Assembly (NCBI GenBank): GCA_943736015.1
Contig: OX031063.1
Location: 8,227,001-8,291,000, forward strand
Reading direction: 5' to 3'
From: Tridacna crocea
Lineage: Eukaryota; Mollusca; Bivalvia; Cardiida; Cardiidae
DNA: 64,000 bases
A model generated the notes under the pieces. The model searched no databases. It was not told the origin of the DNA and saw only the letters and a list, made by a program, of their open reading frames with translations. This document shows positions 33,801 through 45,800 of the stretch, piece by piece. Positions within the stretch are counted from its first letter, which is position 1. The number at the start of each line of letters is the position of its first letter. The position numbers were made by a program, and so were the translations under genes.

Positions 33801-36800
33801 TTTTTGAGCCCATAAGTCCAGATCAATTTTCAGAAATGTCTCATTTTTTTTTAATCTGAGATATCCCATCTTAAGACCCATAAAATAAGACAATATTCTG
33901 CCTGGGAGAATACACTTCAATAGAAGGGGTGGAGGAAGATTCGGAACCAAGAAGATTCGGCCTAACGCAAAATCTTGAGAAGATTCGGACCCAAGAAGAT
34001 TCGGACCACCTATGAGAAGATTCGGCCCAAGGTAGAGGAAGATTCGGCCCTAATTTTGAAAACATTTTGAATAATTAGTTCAATCAGGTAATTTTACTGG
34101 CACAAACAATATAATACAACTTGGGCCGAATCTTCTCACCTGCGGGGCCGAATCTTCTCGAAAATCGCTGGAAGGCCCTGGGCCGAATCTTCTTGGGTCC
34201 GAATCTTCTGACATCCCAATAGAAGTACGTTTTTTTTTTAAGTAAAAAACTAAAATTATTTCTATTCAAAATCACTATTGTACTGTAGAAGAGCAGTAAT
34301 ATGATATTTGCACTTGTTTCTTCTTTCAGGATTATGGTGAACAAAAATGGCACAATGTACTTGGCAAGAATTAGCCAATCTTTATTTGATATGATCAGCT
34401 CACCAGATTGTGGTATGTATGATTTGGGAGAAATGTTAAAAAAAAAAACCATGTTGCTAGGTTGGGGTATCAAACACCAGTCTTCTAGCTTGTGTCAGAT
34501 TAGTACCATGCAGGCAGGTTTTTTGAAGTTTCATAAGCTTTATCAGTACCCTTTACACTCCTATGATGGAGAAATAAGACTGATAATTGCTTATTGGGGT
34601 TCATGCCATATTAGCAAATTTTCAGTTATACATGTATATCAACACTCATCCTAAACCAGACTCTACTGAATAGGCAGAACTTTAACCAGTACTAAGTCAG
34701 ATACTGGCATCTGCCTACTTCAGAAAGAATCTTACCTGACCTGTACCTAAAATAGTAATAACATGGGAGTTATATCACTTCACCAAAGAGATAATTGTGT
34801 AATCTTATGAAATCATATATTGACTTCTATATAGGCAAGTAAACTGAAACTTAATTTGGCCTCAGCAGAACTGGAAAGATCATTGCTTTTCTAGAGCCGT
34901 GAAAGTGCTCAGGCCAAATCAAAATTCTGTTCCTTGGCAGAAATGTTTGTCATCACAAGATACAGTGGCTTTGAATGATTTTAGTGGTTGAAAAAGAACT
35001 AGGATAGGCTATCTTTTCCTGACCAGCACAGGAGGAGTCCTGCAGGGCTCAGTGGTAAAGTGTGGGACTCATAAGCTGGAGGCTCTGGGTTCAAGCTGCA
35101 CTGCATTCATTGGAGTTTTCATTGGAGTGCCCTTTGGCAAGACACTTCAAAGCTCTTACCTAGTACTGCTATAACCCAGAAAATACATGAATATACCAGC
35201 TGCTGCAGTGATATGACTGAAATAATGTTGAAGCGGCATAAAACAGTCGTCAAATATATCCCCTTTTTTTTTTTTAAATTTTTTATAGCTTACACACCTA
35301 TGGACATCAAGTGAAGAGAAAGCTCTAATAACTGTGAGAGGAGAAGTTGATGAGGAGTTTAATAAAAATCAACGCCATGATGTCCTGGTTTACTGGTCTA
35401 ACTTTTCCATGATTTTAACATTTTCGGACTTTTGAGAGTGCTTCTTTGTAGAGGTTCATTTTTTCTGTTTCTTTGATAACTCTAAAAAGGCAGAGTGGCT
35501 GTCTGTTACCAGTGTCATACACTACCATAGGTTTGGTTGAAGCCCTGTTTCAATAGATTCTGTTGAAATCTTCAAAGTACTTGAATTTAGTTGGATTATT
35601 CCCTGTACTGTTGTTCTCAAGACTGCTTTCCGATAATCCTTTTTAAGTTTGTTCCATTTATTTTTCACCTCCACATTTGTCACATTTATGCCCTAACAAT
35701 ATGGGAAAAGTAGCCAGTTAACCCATTACCACACAATCCCTACTATTGATGCCCCTGAGAAAGAAGCCTTTAGAAAACATTGTGGGAAAAGGAGAAAATG
35801 CTGGTTACCAGCATTTTCTCATTTTCCCACAATGTTTTCTACCCTTCACAAAACAAATTTCAAATTTTCAGTCACTTTTATTCTGTCGTCTGCAAATGCT
35901 TTCAATTTGGACAAGTCTATAAATTAAATATTGTTGTTTGGTAATGAGTTAAAGTTTAAAATTTCAATTTCATATTTACATGGTTTGGTCAGCATTTTTG
36001 GTTGGATTTTCGTGAAACTTGCACAATTTGTTTATCTCATCAACAGCTTCAAGCTGATTGATTTTGAAAAAAAAAAAAAAAAAAAACAAAACAAACAGTA
36101 AGGGAAAAGTAGCCACTTTAATTTGAAAATAGCTATTGCTTGTTTACTTGATAAAGAATGCATTATCTATCAGATTTCTGTGTACTTGCAAAGTTTGTTT
36201 TATCAATAGCTTTAACCCTATTGGTTTTGAAAAAAAAATAAACAAACAATATCGGAAAAGTAGCCATTTCAAGTTGAAAATTTCCATTTCTTGTTTACAT
36301 GATGAAAATTTCATTTGTTTTTATGTTTTTTTTTTTAACTTTGACAGTTTGCAAGAAAATAAGTAGATACACTGCAAGTAGAGCAGTTCAGGCTCTTAAC
36401 TCATTACCAAACGACAAAATTTTAGGTTTGTCCAAATTGAAAGCATTTGCAGACCACAATATAAAAGTGACTGAAAATTTGAAATATGTTTTGTGAAGGG
36501 TAGAAAACATTGTGGGGAAAGGAGAAAATGCTGGTTACCAGCATTTTCTCCTTTTCTCACAATGTTTTCGAAAAGCTTCTTTCTCAGGGGCGTCAAAAGT
36601 AGGGATTGTGTGGTAATGGGTTAAGGGACACTAGTTCTTTATACTCTACCACAGGAAGTGATGGGATATTATGTTATATTGTCTAATGCCTGTTCATCCC
36701 ATATTATATGGCTTTTGTTGTAATGCTGCCTCAATTTAAAACAGGACAAGGCTTTTACCCTAATTCTGCTTTAACTTGAAGCAGCATACAAAGAAACTTT

Positions 36801-39800
36801 GGTGGCTGCATTTGATTTCACAAGTTTTTATGAACAACCTTAGACATTTTTATCTCCACTGGCCCAAGGCCAGCAGGCTTATGTCATGGCCTGGTGCCCG
36901 TTGTACATATGTGTCTGTGTGTTAACTTTTTCTTCAAACTTATTCACTGGAACTACCCATCCATTTGATGAAACCTCACAGAAACGATCCTGCTATTGTC
37001 TTCTCCAGAAATTCTTGAAAGAATTAAAAAGCTGGTTGCCATAGCAACAAAACCGAAAAATTTTGATTGTCTTTGAAAATCTTCTTGTCTGAAACCATAA
37101 GACCCAGGGCTACCAAATTTGGCATCTAGCTTTATCTTATGCACCTCAATCACTTCAAATTTGTATGGTTAAAAAGCCAGTGGAGCAATGTACAGAGGCA
37201 TAATGGCACTCTTGTTAGATTTATCTGACACTTTGATTTTCATGTTAGTTTTCAAACTTTATTAAAATGATGTTAACTGTTGTTGGCATATCTCATTTAT
37301 TTTCCAAACTTCTGCTTTTATGACTTGAATATACTGGTACCCTTCAAATGATCAATTTTGTAAGACCTACTTTATAGTAAAAGTTTGGGTGTACAGTTAT
37401 AAATGTCGTAGGCTAGACAGGAATTCAGCTAGATTCAGAATCTGGCTAGACCAGATAGGCATTCGATCTTATCAGGACTATGACAGATAAAAATTCTTAA
37501 TTTGTCTGGACTCATTCAGGATCTGGCTAAACAATTTTTAGCCAGATAGAAATTCTTATTCAACTCCTGATCTGCCTTACACCAAAAAAGGATTTTTATC
37601 AAGACTACAACTAGGCCTACACTGTACGAGTCTTGGTCATAGCCCTGGGAATCTTTGTATTTAACTCTATAGGAAATAGCAAAATTTTGGACTTGTCCAA
37701 ATTGAAAACATTTGTAGACGACAAAATGAATGTGAATAAAAAATAGAAAATTAATTTGGAAAGGGTAGAAAACATTGTGGGAAATGGAGAAAATGCTGGT
37801 TACCAGCATTTTCTCCTTTTCCAACAGTGTTTTCAAAGGTTGAAATTGAATGCATATGCAGAAATCAAATGTAGCTGGAATTACGGTAGAGCTAATTGTC
37901 TCCAAAAGTTTTGAAAACCTTTCGGGGTCAAAGAAAAATACCAAACATTTTCATTGAAATTTGCGATTTTCGGAAGAAAAACAGATCTGTGTCCTCAATA
38001 CCACCACTATGGCCCTGGCTTGTAAGAAAAAGGCCGATAATCCTTAGAACCTCCTCACACATCCCTTTATCAATTCGAAAATGTTACCTTAACCCTTTCC
38101 CAAACGACAAACTTTTGGACTACACCAAATTGAAAGATTTGCAGACGACAATTCAACTCTTGCTAAAAAGATTTCTGTCTATGATTGGGTAGAAAACATT
38201 GTAGGAAAAGGAGAAAATGCTGGTTACCAGCATTTTCTCCTTTTTCCACAACATTTTCAAAAGGCTACTATTCAAGACCCGTAAAAACCAGGGATTGTTT
38301 GGGAAAAGGTTAAGTCAAAGTCTATAAACTGGGGAATTATATTCTCTGAATAACCCTGCACCCGCTGAATATGCTGTCGACGGAGTCTGAGTAAGAGACC
38401 AAGCTAAACAGTTTTTGTAGGTAAATGCAAAAAAAAACATGTCATTTAAATCATCATCCATAAAAAAATCTCAATCGCCAACAGTATAGGTATCCATGGA
38501 AGCCGCCATATTGTTGACTGCTGTTGCAAAGGCTATGTGTGTTCGCTTCATGACATGCGTACTTGACAGCTTCCCGTTTATTTATAGTTTTCTGACGTCA
38601 CTTTAGCCGTGGCTATAGCACCAAACGAAGTCGGCCTTAGTAATAAAAAAACAAACAAACAGGAAAAAGACGAGGTTTATTTTTGTATGACGAATTTCGA
38701 ATAAGATGTGTTATATTGATTTGCCATTGCTGCAAATAATTACTCATTTTCATTTTTTCATTAACCAAATAAATCCAAGAAAAAGAAAAAAAAATATGAA
38801 TTTTGTTCAAAAGAAAGAGAAAGAAGACCGTTGGTCAAGATCATGACACATGAAAACGTGTCAAGAAGGTCAAATGACCGTCATGTAAAGCATTTATAAG
38901 AGGTTTTCCTACGTGGTGGCTTTTACATCTTTGTTTACATGTACCAAAATGTATTGAAATTAAAAGCCAATAAACTGCATGTATTTGAAAACATTGATGC
39001 TGACCTCTCCTAGTTTCTTTTGTAAAGAAACCAACTTGTATTTTCTTTATATTTCAACGAATCGTGTATTTAACCCCTTACTCCATAAGGCATTCCTATG
39101 GCATCTCTAATTATCCCTAAATAACAGCAAGGATGAAGCCATTTCTTATGAGTAAATAACACCTTTTGATAGCATGGAAAACACTGTGACGAAAGGTGAA
39201 ATTGCTCATCATGATCAATTTCACCTTTTGCCACAATGTTTTCCAAAGGCTCCTGCAAGCAATGTGTAGAAATGAGTATCTATGGAGTAAAGGGTTAAAA
39301 ACTCATTTCGATACACCAGCTCTGCATTTACATGTATAGGAAAAAATGGCATCTTACGAACTAGCCTAATGCAAAGTCAGTGCTTCAAAGCTAAAAGAGA
39401 GATGATGCCGCACTGACAGTCGTTCAGTGACGGCGGGAAATTCGGGGCTTTGATGATCAGTCCCCATTGACGACTTTACTACCTAAGTCTCCTTATTTTT
39501 TATTCTTTATCAAAACAGTACAAAATCACGACCACTACTTAACTCATTACCACAAAATCCCTACTTTTGTCGCCCCTGAGAAAGAAGCCTTTAGAAAACA
39601 TTGTGGGAAAAGGAGAAAATGCTGGTAACCAACATTTTCTCCTTTTCCCACAATGTTTTTTTCTCTTAAAAAAAAAAATAAAAATTTCAGTCACTTTTAT
39701 TTTTTTATTTTGTCATCTGCAAATGCTCTCAATTTGGACAAGCCAAAGAATTTTTTTGTTCGGTAATGAGTTAATAAGTGTAAAAATATTACAGTACAAC

Positions 39801-42800
39801 CTGTAGTCAGAGATCACTCAAGGGAAGTACTGAAATTGGTCTCTTACAGCAGGTGGTCTTTAAATACAGGTTATATTAGGTTAATGTAAGAAGGATTGTT
39901 GTATCAGAACAGTGGTCTCCTAAAGCAGGAGGTCTCTTAATACAGGTGGTGTCTAACATATTTAACTATTTAACTGTACTTACGTTTCCCATTTCCACAA
40001 GATTTGTCAACATGACTATTTGCTTTGATTTTTGTTGCCATATCATACGCCAGAAATCATCTCGCATCGCATCAGTAGGACCTAGTCAAGTAGATAACTA
40101 TATAGGTTGATAAAATGTTACCCTGCTTTCGATAGGAGTATTTATCGAAGTGGGGAAGCAGCGTCTCTCTGCCGATCTATAAGGTTTACCCGAGTCTTAG
40201 CCGAAACCATTTGGCTATGAAAGGCTATGTTAACAGAACCCATTTCCGGTGCAATTATCTTTCTGCTTTATTTCATGCTTTCCGGTGGGATATCGAGAAA
40301 TATCTTTGAAATTTTTTTTCGATCTTACACTGGTACCACCAGTGAAAATACCGATTTTCATGTTCTTGTTGCCTAGGTTAATTGCGCGTGCCTCACAACC
40401 AGATGGAAATATGACGTCATTTACCTTACAATTCTCGCGCTTAACCTTATATTGTAATGCGTTGCTAAGCGAAAGGGGTATGCTATGGGGAATAACGGAA
40501 AAGAACTGTACTAGATTTTGATAAAGCTCCTTCCAGAAAAGGTTAAAAGCATGAAATAAATAGAATATTTATATTTTTTTTTCGGTGAAAGATCGAGATT
40601 TATTTCATCTCGTGAACACATTACCGATGGTATCCACTGGATGAAATAAATTTCGATCTTTCACCGGAAAGAAAAAAAATAATATCCTCTATATATTTGG
40701 TATTCTAGAAATGTCATTTTCGAGAGACTGTGCAGGCTATCATAGGTAGATACTTTTTGCAGTCGTTTCAAGCCCATTTTTAATAGAGCAGGGGTCATTT
40801 GTTTTGAGGTAAAGATTTGCATATAAAAAATTACTTCACGTAGGGTCAATAACGTTATATACAATGACATCGAACATTTTATTTTTCAAATTATTTTAAC
40901 AATAACATTAGAACTTTTACCTTGTGATGCAATGAACCTTTTCGGTTCGCCATAACCCTGAAAGAGCGAAAAAAAAAATTATAAAATAACGTTTTCTGTA
41001 CTGTATGCCCTCTCAGGTTAAATGAAAAAAGGTTGCATAGATTTTAAGTTACATGGATAAAGTTATATTTTCAGTTATAGCTGTGTTGTTTTGATGGAAG
41101 AGCTACCTTGAAGTAAGTCTGAAGTGAATTCTAAAACTGACTTGTATGTTTACAGGTAAATCTTACATTGCAGACTTACATTGACGAAACAGGCATTGAT
41201 GTACTCCGACTCTCCTTCTTCTGCTTTTAAAGGTACCCTGGTATGGTCATCTGAAACAAAAGTGTAATTCAGGGCCCGTACTTACCAACCATTATTGGTT
41301 TCATTTTGTCTTATTCTGAATTTAGAATACAATACATCTTTTGATTGGCTAATTTATTTGTTTTGAAAGTCGTTTAGCAAATAAGAAATTGTGTTGCTCT
41401 CAAAATAAAATGCATGTTTAGTAATAAAATGAACCCGTACTGCGAGACAGTGAGATAATATCGGGTCAGACACGGTGCCCGTACCATCAACAGATAAAGT
41501 AACCCATAATGAGAACAAAACGTGAGAAATGGTAGTCTACTTATTAGACGCGATGTCGCAATGAAATGTGCATCCGTACATAAAGATAGTTGGATTCAAT
41601 TGTATTCTATTGAGTTTTGTTTCTAGCGTCTTTCCAATTATACATGTACATGTAGGTTTACACGAGCCTTTAACTTCAAAAGTTCCACTGATGGAAATAG
41701 GAAGTACTGAAAGCATTTGTAGACGACAAAATAGATGTGACTCAAACATTGAAATATTGGAAAGGTAGAAAACATTGTTGGAAAAGGAGAAACGCGTGCA
41801 AGTTACCGCATTTTCTAACCCTCCCCCCGAAATGTTTTTAACAGCCCCTTCTCAGGATCATGAATTCTCGGGATTTTGTGGTAAAGGTTTATTTGGCACC
41901 AATACTTTACTAACAAAACAAGCTATTCCTTACATGCATAGAGTCCTCTGTATCTATTCTTTGGTCGGTTCTCTTCAAGCATAGCTACCTGATGTGGGTG
42001 ATGTAGGCCCTGTGGCAATTGCTGCTCAAAAAAAGGAGATAAGTGTCAACTATTTTGTTATTTATCATTGATACAAATCAGTCTCAATTGTAATTCAAGC
42101 TGTATACTGCATCTTATCATCTTTGCAATAACCTGTCTTAGTGAAGAAAAAATTATTTCGACATCCGCTGCTTTGGACAGTGACCACGCGATAAATCTCA
42201 GTTGATCCGTTGATCAAATCCCTCGCCTGTATATGCACTTACAACGTACATTTTTTCGTAGAGAAAAAAAGAGACTAATTTACCGTTTTGAGAATAGTAA
42301 GACAAACAGTTTGTAAATCATAATTGGCCTATAACACACGAAAAGAGACATTCGGACATTTGCGTAAAGTGTCGTCTCGGATCAACCTGCGCAGTCCACT
42401 AACCCTAAACGACACTTTCCGTTTTTATGTAATTTTGTGTTTTGCCCTGTCTACTGTAGCACAAAATCTAATGTAGTCGTAAAGTGCCGTCTCGGATCAG
42501 CCTGCGCAGACTGATCCGAGACAACACTTTGAGGTAATGTCCGAATGCCCTTTTTCGCGTGTCGCAAGCCAATTATTATATTAACGTGGTCTATCAATCC
42601 AGTTTGTGGATAACGTCATTGTCGTTGCTAACTGATTTTAATGGGCGCCGCCACGCTTAAGGTCATGTGACCGGCGCTTTTTCAAAATGAAAGCCCTTCT
42701 TGATACGGACGAGGTTATGTGTAGTTACAAAATTGTCCCAGTTGTGATGAGAGGGACAATGGCATCAGATAACATCGGTCCATTTATATAACAAAACTCC

Positions 42801-45800
42801 ACATGGCTATCTTTTTCATTCCACTCGCAATTTTCTGATGAATATCGGCGAAGATATGTCAAAGTGGCACATAAATCTTTCAGTGTATTCCCAGATATCT
42901 AAATGTATTCAAAACAAAACATTCCTTCACAGTCGATAGCACTTTTTCAAACATCAAGGGTCAAAACAAGACTTGTATGTGGGGAACGAACATAATCAAT
43001 TCAAGGATTTTTTTTTGTTAGCAGTGTAGTGGTGGAGATGCATTCATTTTATTTCACGATAAATGATATAAAAATACATTTATAAATTTTGTTTGTAACA
43101 GTATAGGGGCTACATAATGTGCGAGAAAGCATTCGCATTTTTGAAGGAAAAGGACGTAAGACATGCAAAGAAAATCACATCTGCAACATTTATGATCTCG
43201 AAGGAAAACGTACGATTTTTTTTATAGATTAAGCACACTATTGTTTGAAAAGAATGAAGCGAGAAACCAATGACTTTCCGGAAAACCAGGGATCGTATTT
43301 ACCAACCATTCTTAAGAACGTTCTTTGTCCTATTCTCAAGAATTTTCTACATTTGTAAGTAACACAACTTCTGATTGGATAAACCATTCGGTTTAGTCAA
43401 TCAGAAATGGTGTTACTTACAAATTTAGTAAATCTTGGAGAATAAAACTAAGAATATTCTGAAAAATGGTCGGTGAATACAGGCCCAGATTATCTTCCAG
43501 ATGTTCTATTTTTACTCGTAGACAAGCACGAGCTAAAAAAAATCCTATTTCTCTCCACGTTCAAGCGTTATGAAAATATACAATGAGTATATCTAGATTA
43601 TAAAATATTATCTATTGAAATTAGTCCGTCTAACCTGGAAAAATCCGTGCTCATTTTATTTCAATTAATATCTTTGGGTAAAATATATCGCACTTCGCCA
43701 ACCAATCACAAATGTAAACACTTTTCCTCTCGATTGAGTTTCGGATTTGGTTACGCACGATGTGATGAAGACTAACAATCGCGAACTTGCTCCTACATCT
43801 AGGTTTAACCCTTTACCTCTTGAGGTATTTCTATGGTATCTCTAATTGACCTTAAATAACAGCAAGGATGAAGCTGTTTCTTATGTGTATATGACACCTT
43901 TTGATAGTATAGAAAACATCTTGGCAAAAGGTGAAATTGCTCGTCACGAGCAATTTCACCTTTTGCAACAATGTTTTCTAAAGGCTCCTACAAGCAATAC
44001 GTAGAAATGAGTATCTGTGGAGTAAAGGGTTAACTTCTGATGAAGATCTTAGACGAAATCTTCTAGACTTAGATCTAGTCTACTGCAGCAGTTCGTGCTA
44101 TGGATCTGACTCTCGGAGACGAGCTGAAGTCAGTAACTAAGGATTTCATCAAATTCCAAATACTCACTGACTTGTAAACATGCATTTTTTTACTTCGGGA
44201 ATGTTTGATAAGCCGCTTCTGATCATGCTATGATAAGGAAAACTATGCTGCAAGAAAACAAGTTTACAAGACCTGTATTTTTTTATGGACACTTGGATCA
44301 GGAGATCTCAACATTACTCTAAATATAATCATTTTCAAGGAAAAAAGTGTCAAGCAATATAAGCCAGAGTAAAATGATATTTTTTTTCTAACTTCGGTAG
44401 AGATGTACTATAATCGACAAAGTTGCCCATACTCTTTTTAATCTCCTACGTGTTTTTCAAAGCCAGAGAGATTTTCGCCCGTTTTGTTCAACATCTATAA
44501 TAAACATTGGTTAAACATTCGTAGTTCACTGACAAAGGACTATAGCTAAAAAAATAACGCATTTTCTTTGTATATATTTATTTATTTATTCATATATTAA
44601 TTTATCTATTTATTCTAAAAGGATCAAACATTTTTTTCTCGATTTGTAAGATGAAGAAAAACAAAGAGAATGTTTGATATACGATTGCAATATATATTTG
44701 ATTCATGAACACATAATCGATGTTTTCACTTTCGGAGTTGCTGTAAAATATCAATCTTGATGTTCCACTGGTGAAATGTCATTCTCCGAAACAAACAATT
44801 TACCCTTTATGTATATTCAAAACCATCATTTTTCAATGAAAGTATCCCCCAACAAATTGAAAATATTTTTGACATTTAAAACTAGCGTACTCACGGAGAA
44901 CTCTTGATGAAAACCGTTGTTTTCCTGTTTCTTTCTGTCCACTATATAGTCCCACAGTTGGTGAATCTTTATATCAGTTTCCTTAGCAACAAATGCGTAA
45001 TATTCATGATCGTCACCAACGCCCGCTACGGGAGCACACACACCGCCCATTTCTTCTTCTGTGCACTCAGTATCGAAGTTTTCTTCTTGGTCTACAATAG
45101 AATCTTGATGTAATAAAAAATGATTTTAAAACAGCCTGCATTTCTCTGTGGTCGGATCCAGTCAAGTTCTATGTGGAAAGAGATGCATATCCGATCAGAC
45201 CGATCACACAGAAGTGCAAACTCTTGTAATATGTCCTCTATAATATATCCTAGGTCAAAACGGTTTACAAAAAAAAAAAAGTCAGATGACAAGTAACAGA
45301 CAATGTATTTTTCGTCATAGCGGCATCATTTCCGGATTTGGCGGAAAGAGCCGAACGTGAATACGTACGAGTAAAAGTGGTACTTTCAGCTAAATGTACT
45401 TTCAGTACAGTAGCCTGTGTCCAGGCGGTCGTCATGTTGTACTCACTTCCTTTCGCGGTCTCCTTTTAAGGTCTTTACATATTTATGGCAAAACTGTCAA
45501 TTTGATATGTAATAATCACCATTATCTATTTTGCTAATTCTGAATGTAGGCCTACAAGAGCAAAAAATGAACGAACCGGAACCCAAGTATGCATCAGCTT
45601 CGTGTGTAGCAAATTTTGGTACAAAGAATTAAAAAAAGAAAATCTCATAGATATGTTCATTACCTCCTCTTTTCGTCGATTTTGTTTCTGTAACAGGCTT
45701 GACAGCATTTTGGTTGATGGTTAATGTCACCATATTTTCATACTTGGCGCTCTGAACCCGGGTGGATTGTCTTTCTTCCGCTCGATTCAAAGTACTGATA

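Larger units (their letters stand above)
33420..38636. mobile_element. 5.2-kb PIF/Harbinger-like element in RPTP intron 16
   Basis: Terminal inverted repeats of about 33 bp: the left end starts 'GGCTGACTTCGTTTGG' and continues 'GGCTATAGCCACGGCTA'; the right end is the inverted 'TAGCCGTGGCTATAGC' then 'CCAAACGAAGTCGGCC'. TTA flanks both sides (33,417-33,419 and 38,637-38,639). A 3-bp TTA/TAA duplication and termini starting GG are known for PIF/Harbinger elements, which carry a Myb/SANT-like gene beside a DDE transposase. Myb-like pieces are present (33,568-35,690); I found no transposase. Four younger family A elements and a SINE sit inside it. Confidence 0.8.

Noticed and set aside
34301..34654. 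117-codon plus-strand frame as a single gene
   Set aside because: Only its first ~28 codons after the acceptor look coding; the rest runs through a good donor into repeat-like sequence.
41280..41340. A GTTG|GTAAGTAC donor that would fit the phase before exon 14
   Set aside because: In-frame stops precede it and it lies inside a foldback repeat. Extending exon 13 to 41,934 supplies the KNRY segment instead.
45664..45690. A 24-bp exon starting after GTTACAG
   Set aside because: It would leave phase 2 where exon 12 needs phase 1. The 197-bp exon from 45,860 fits both sides.
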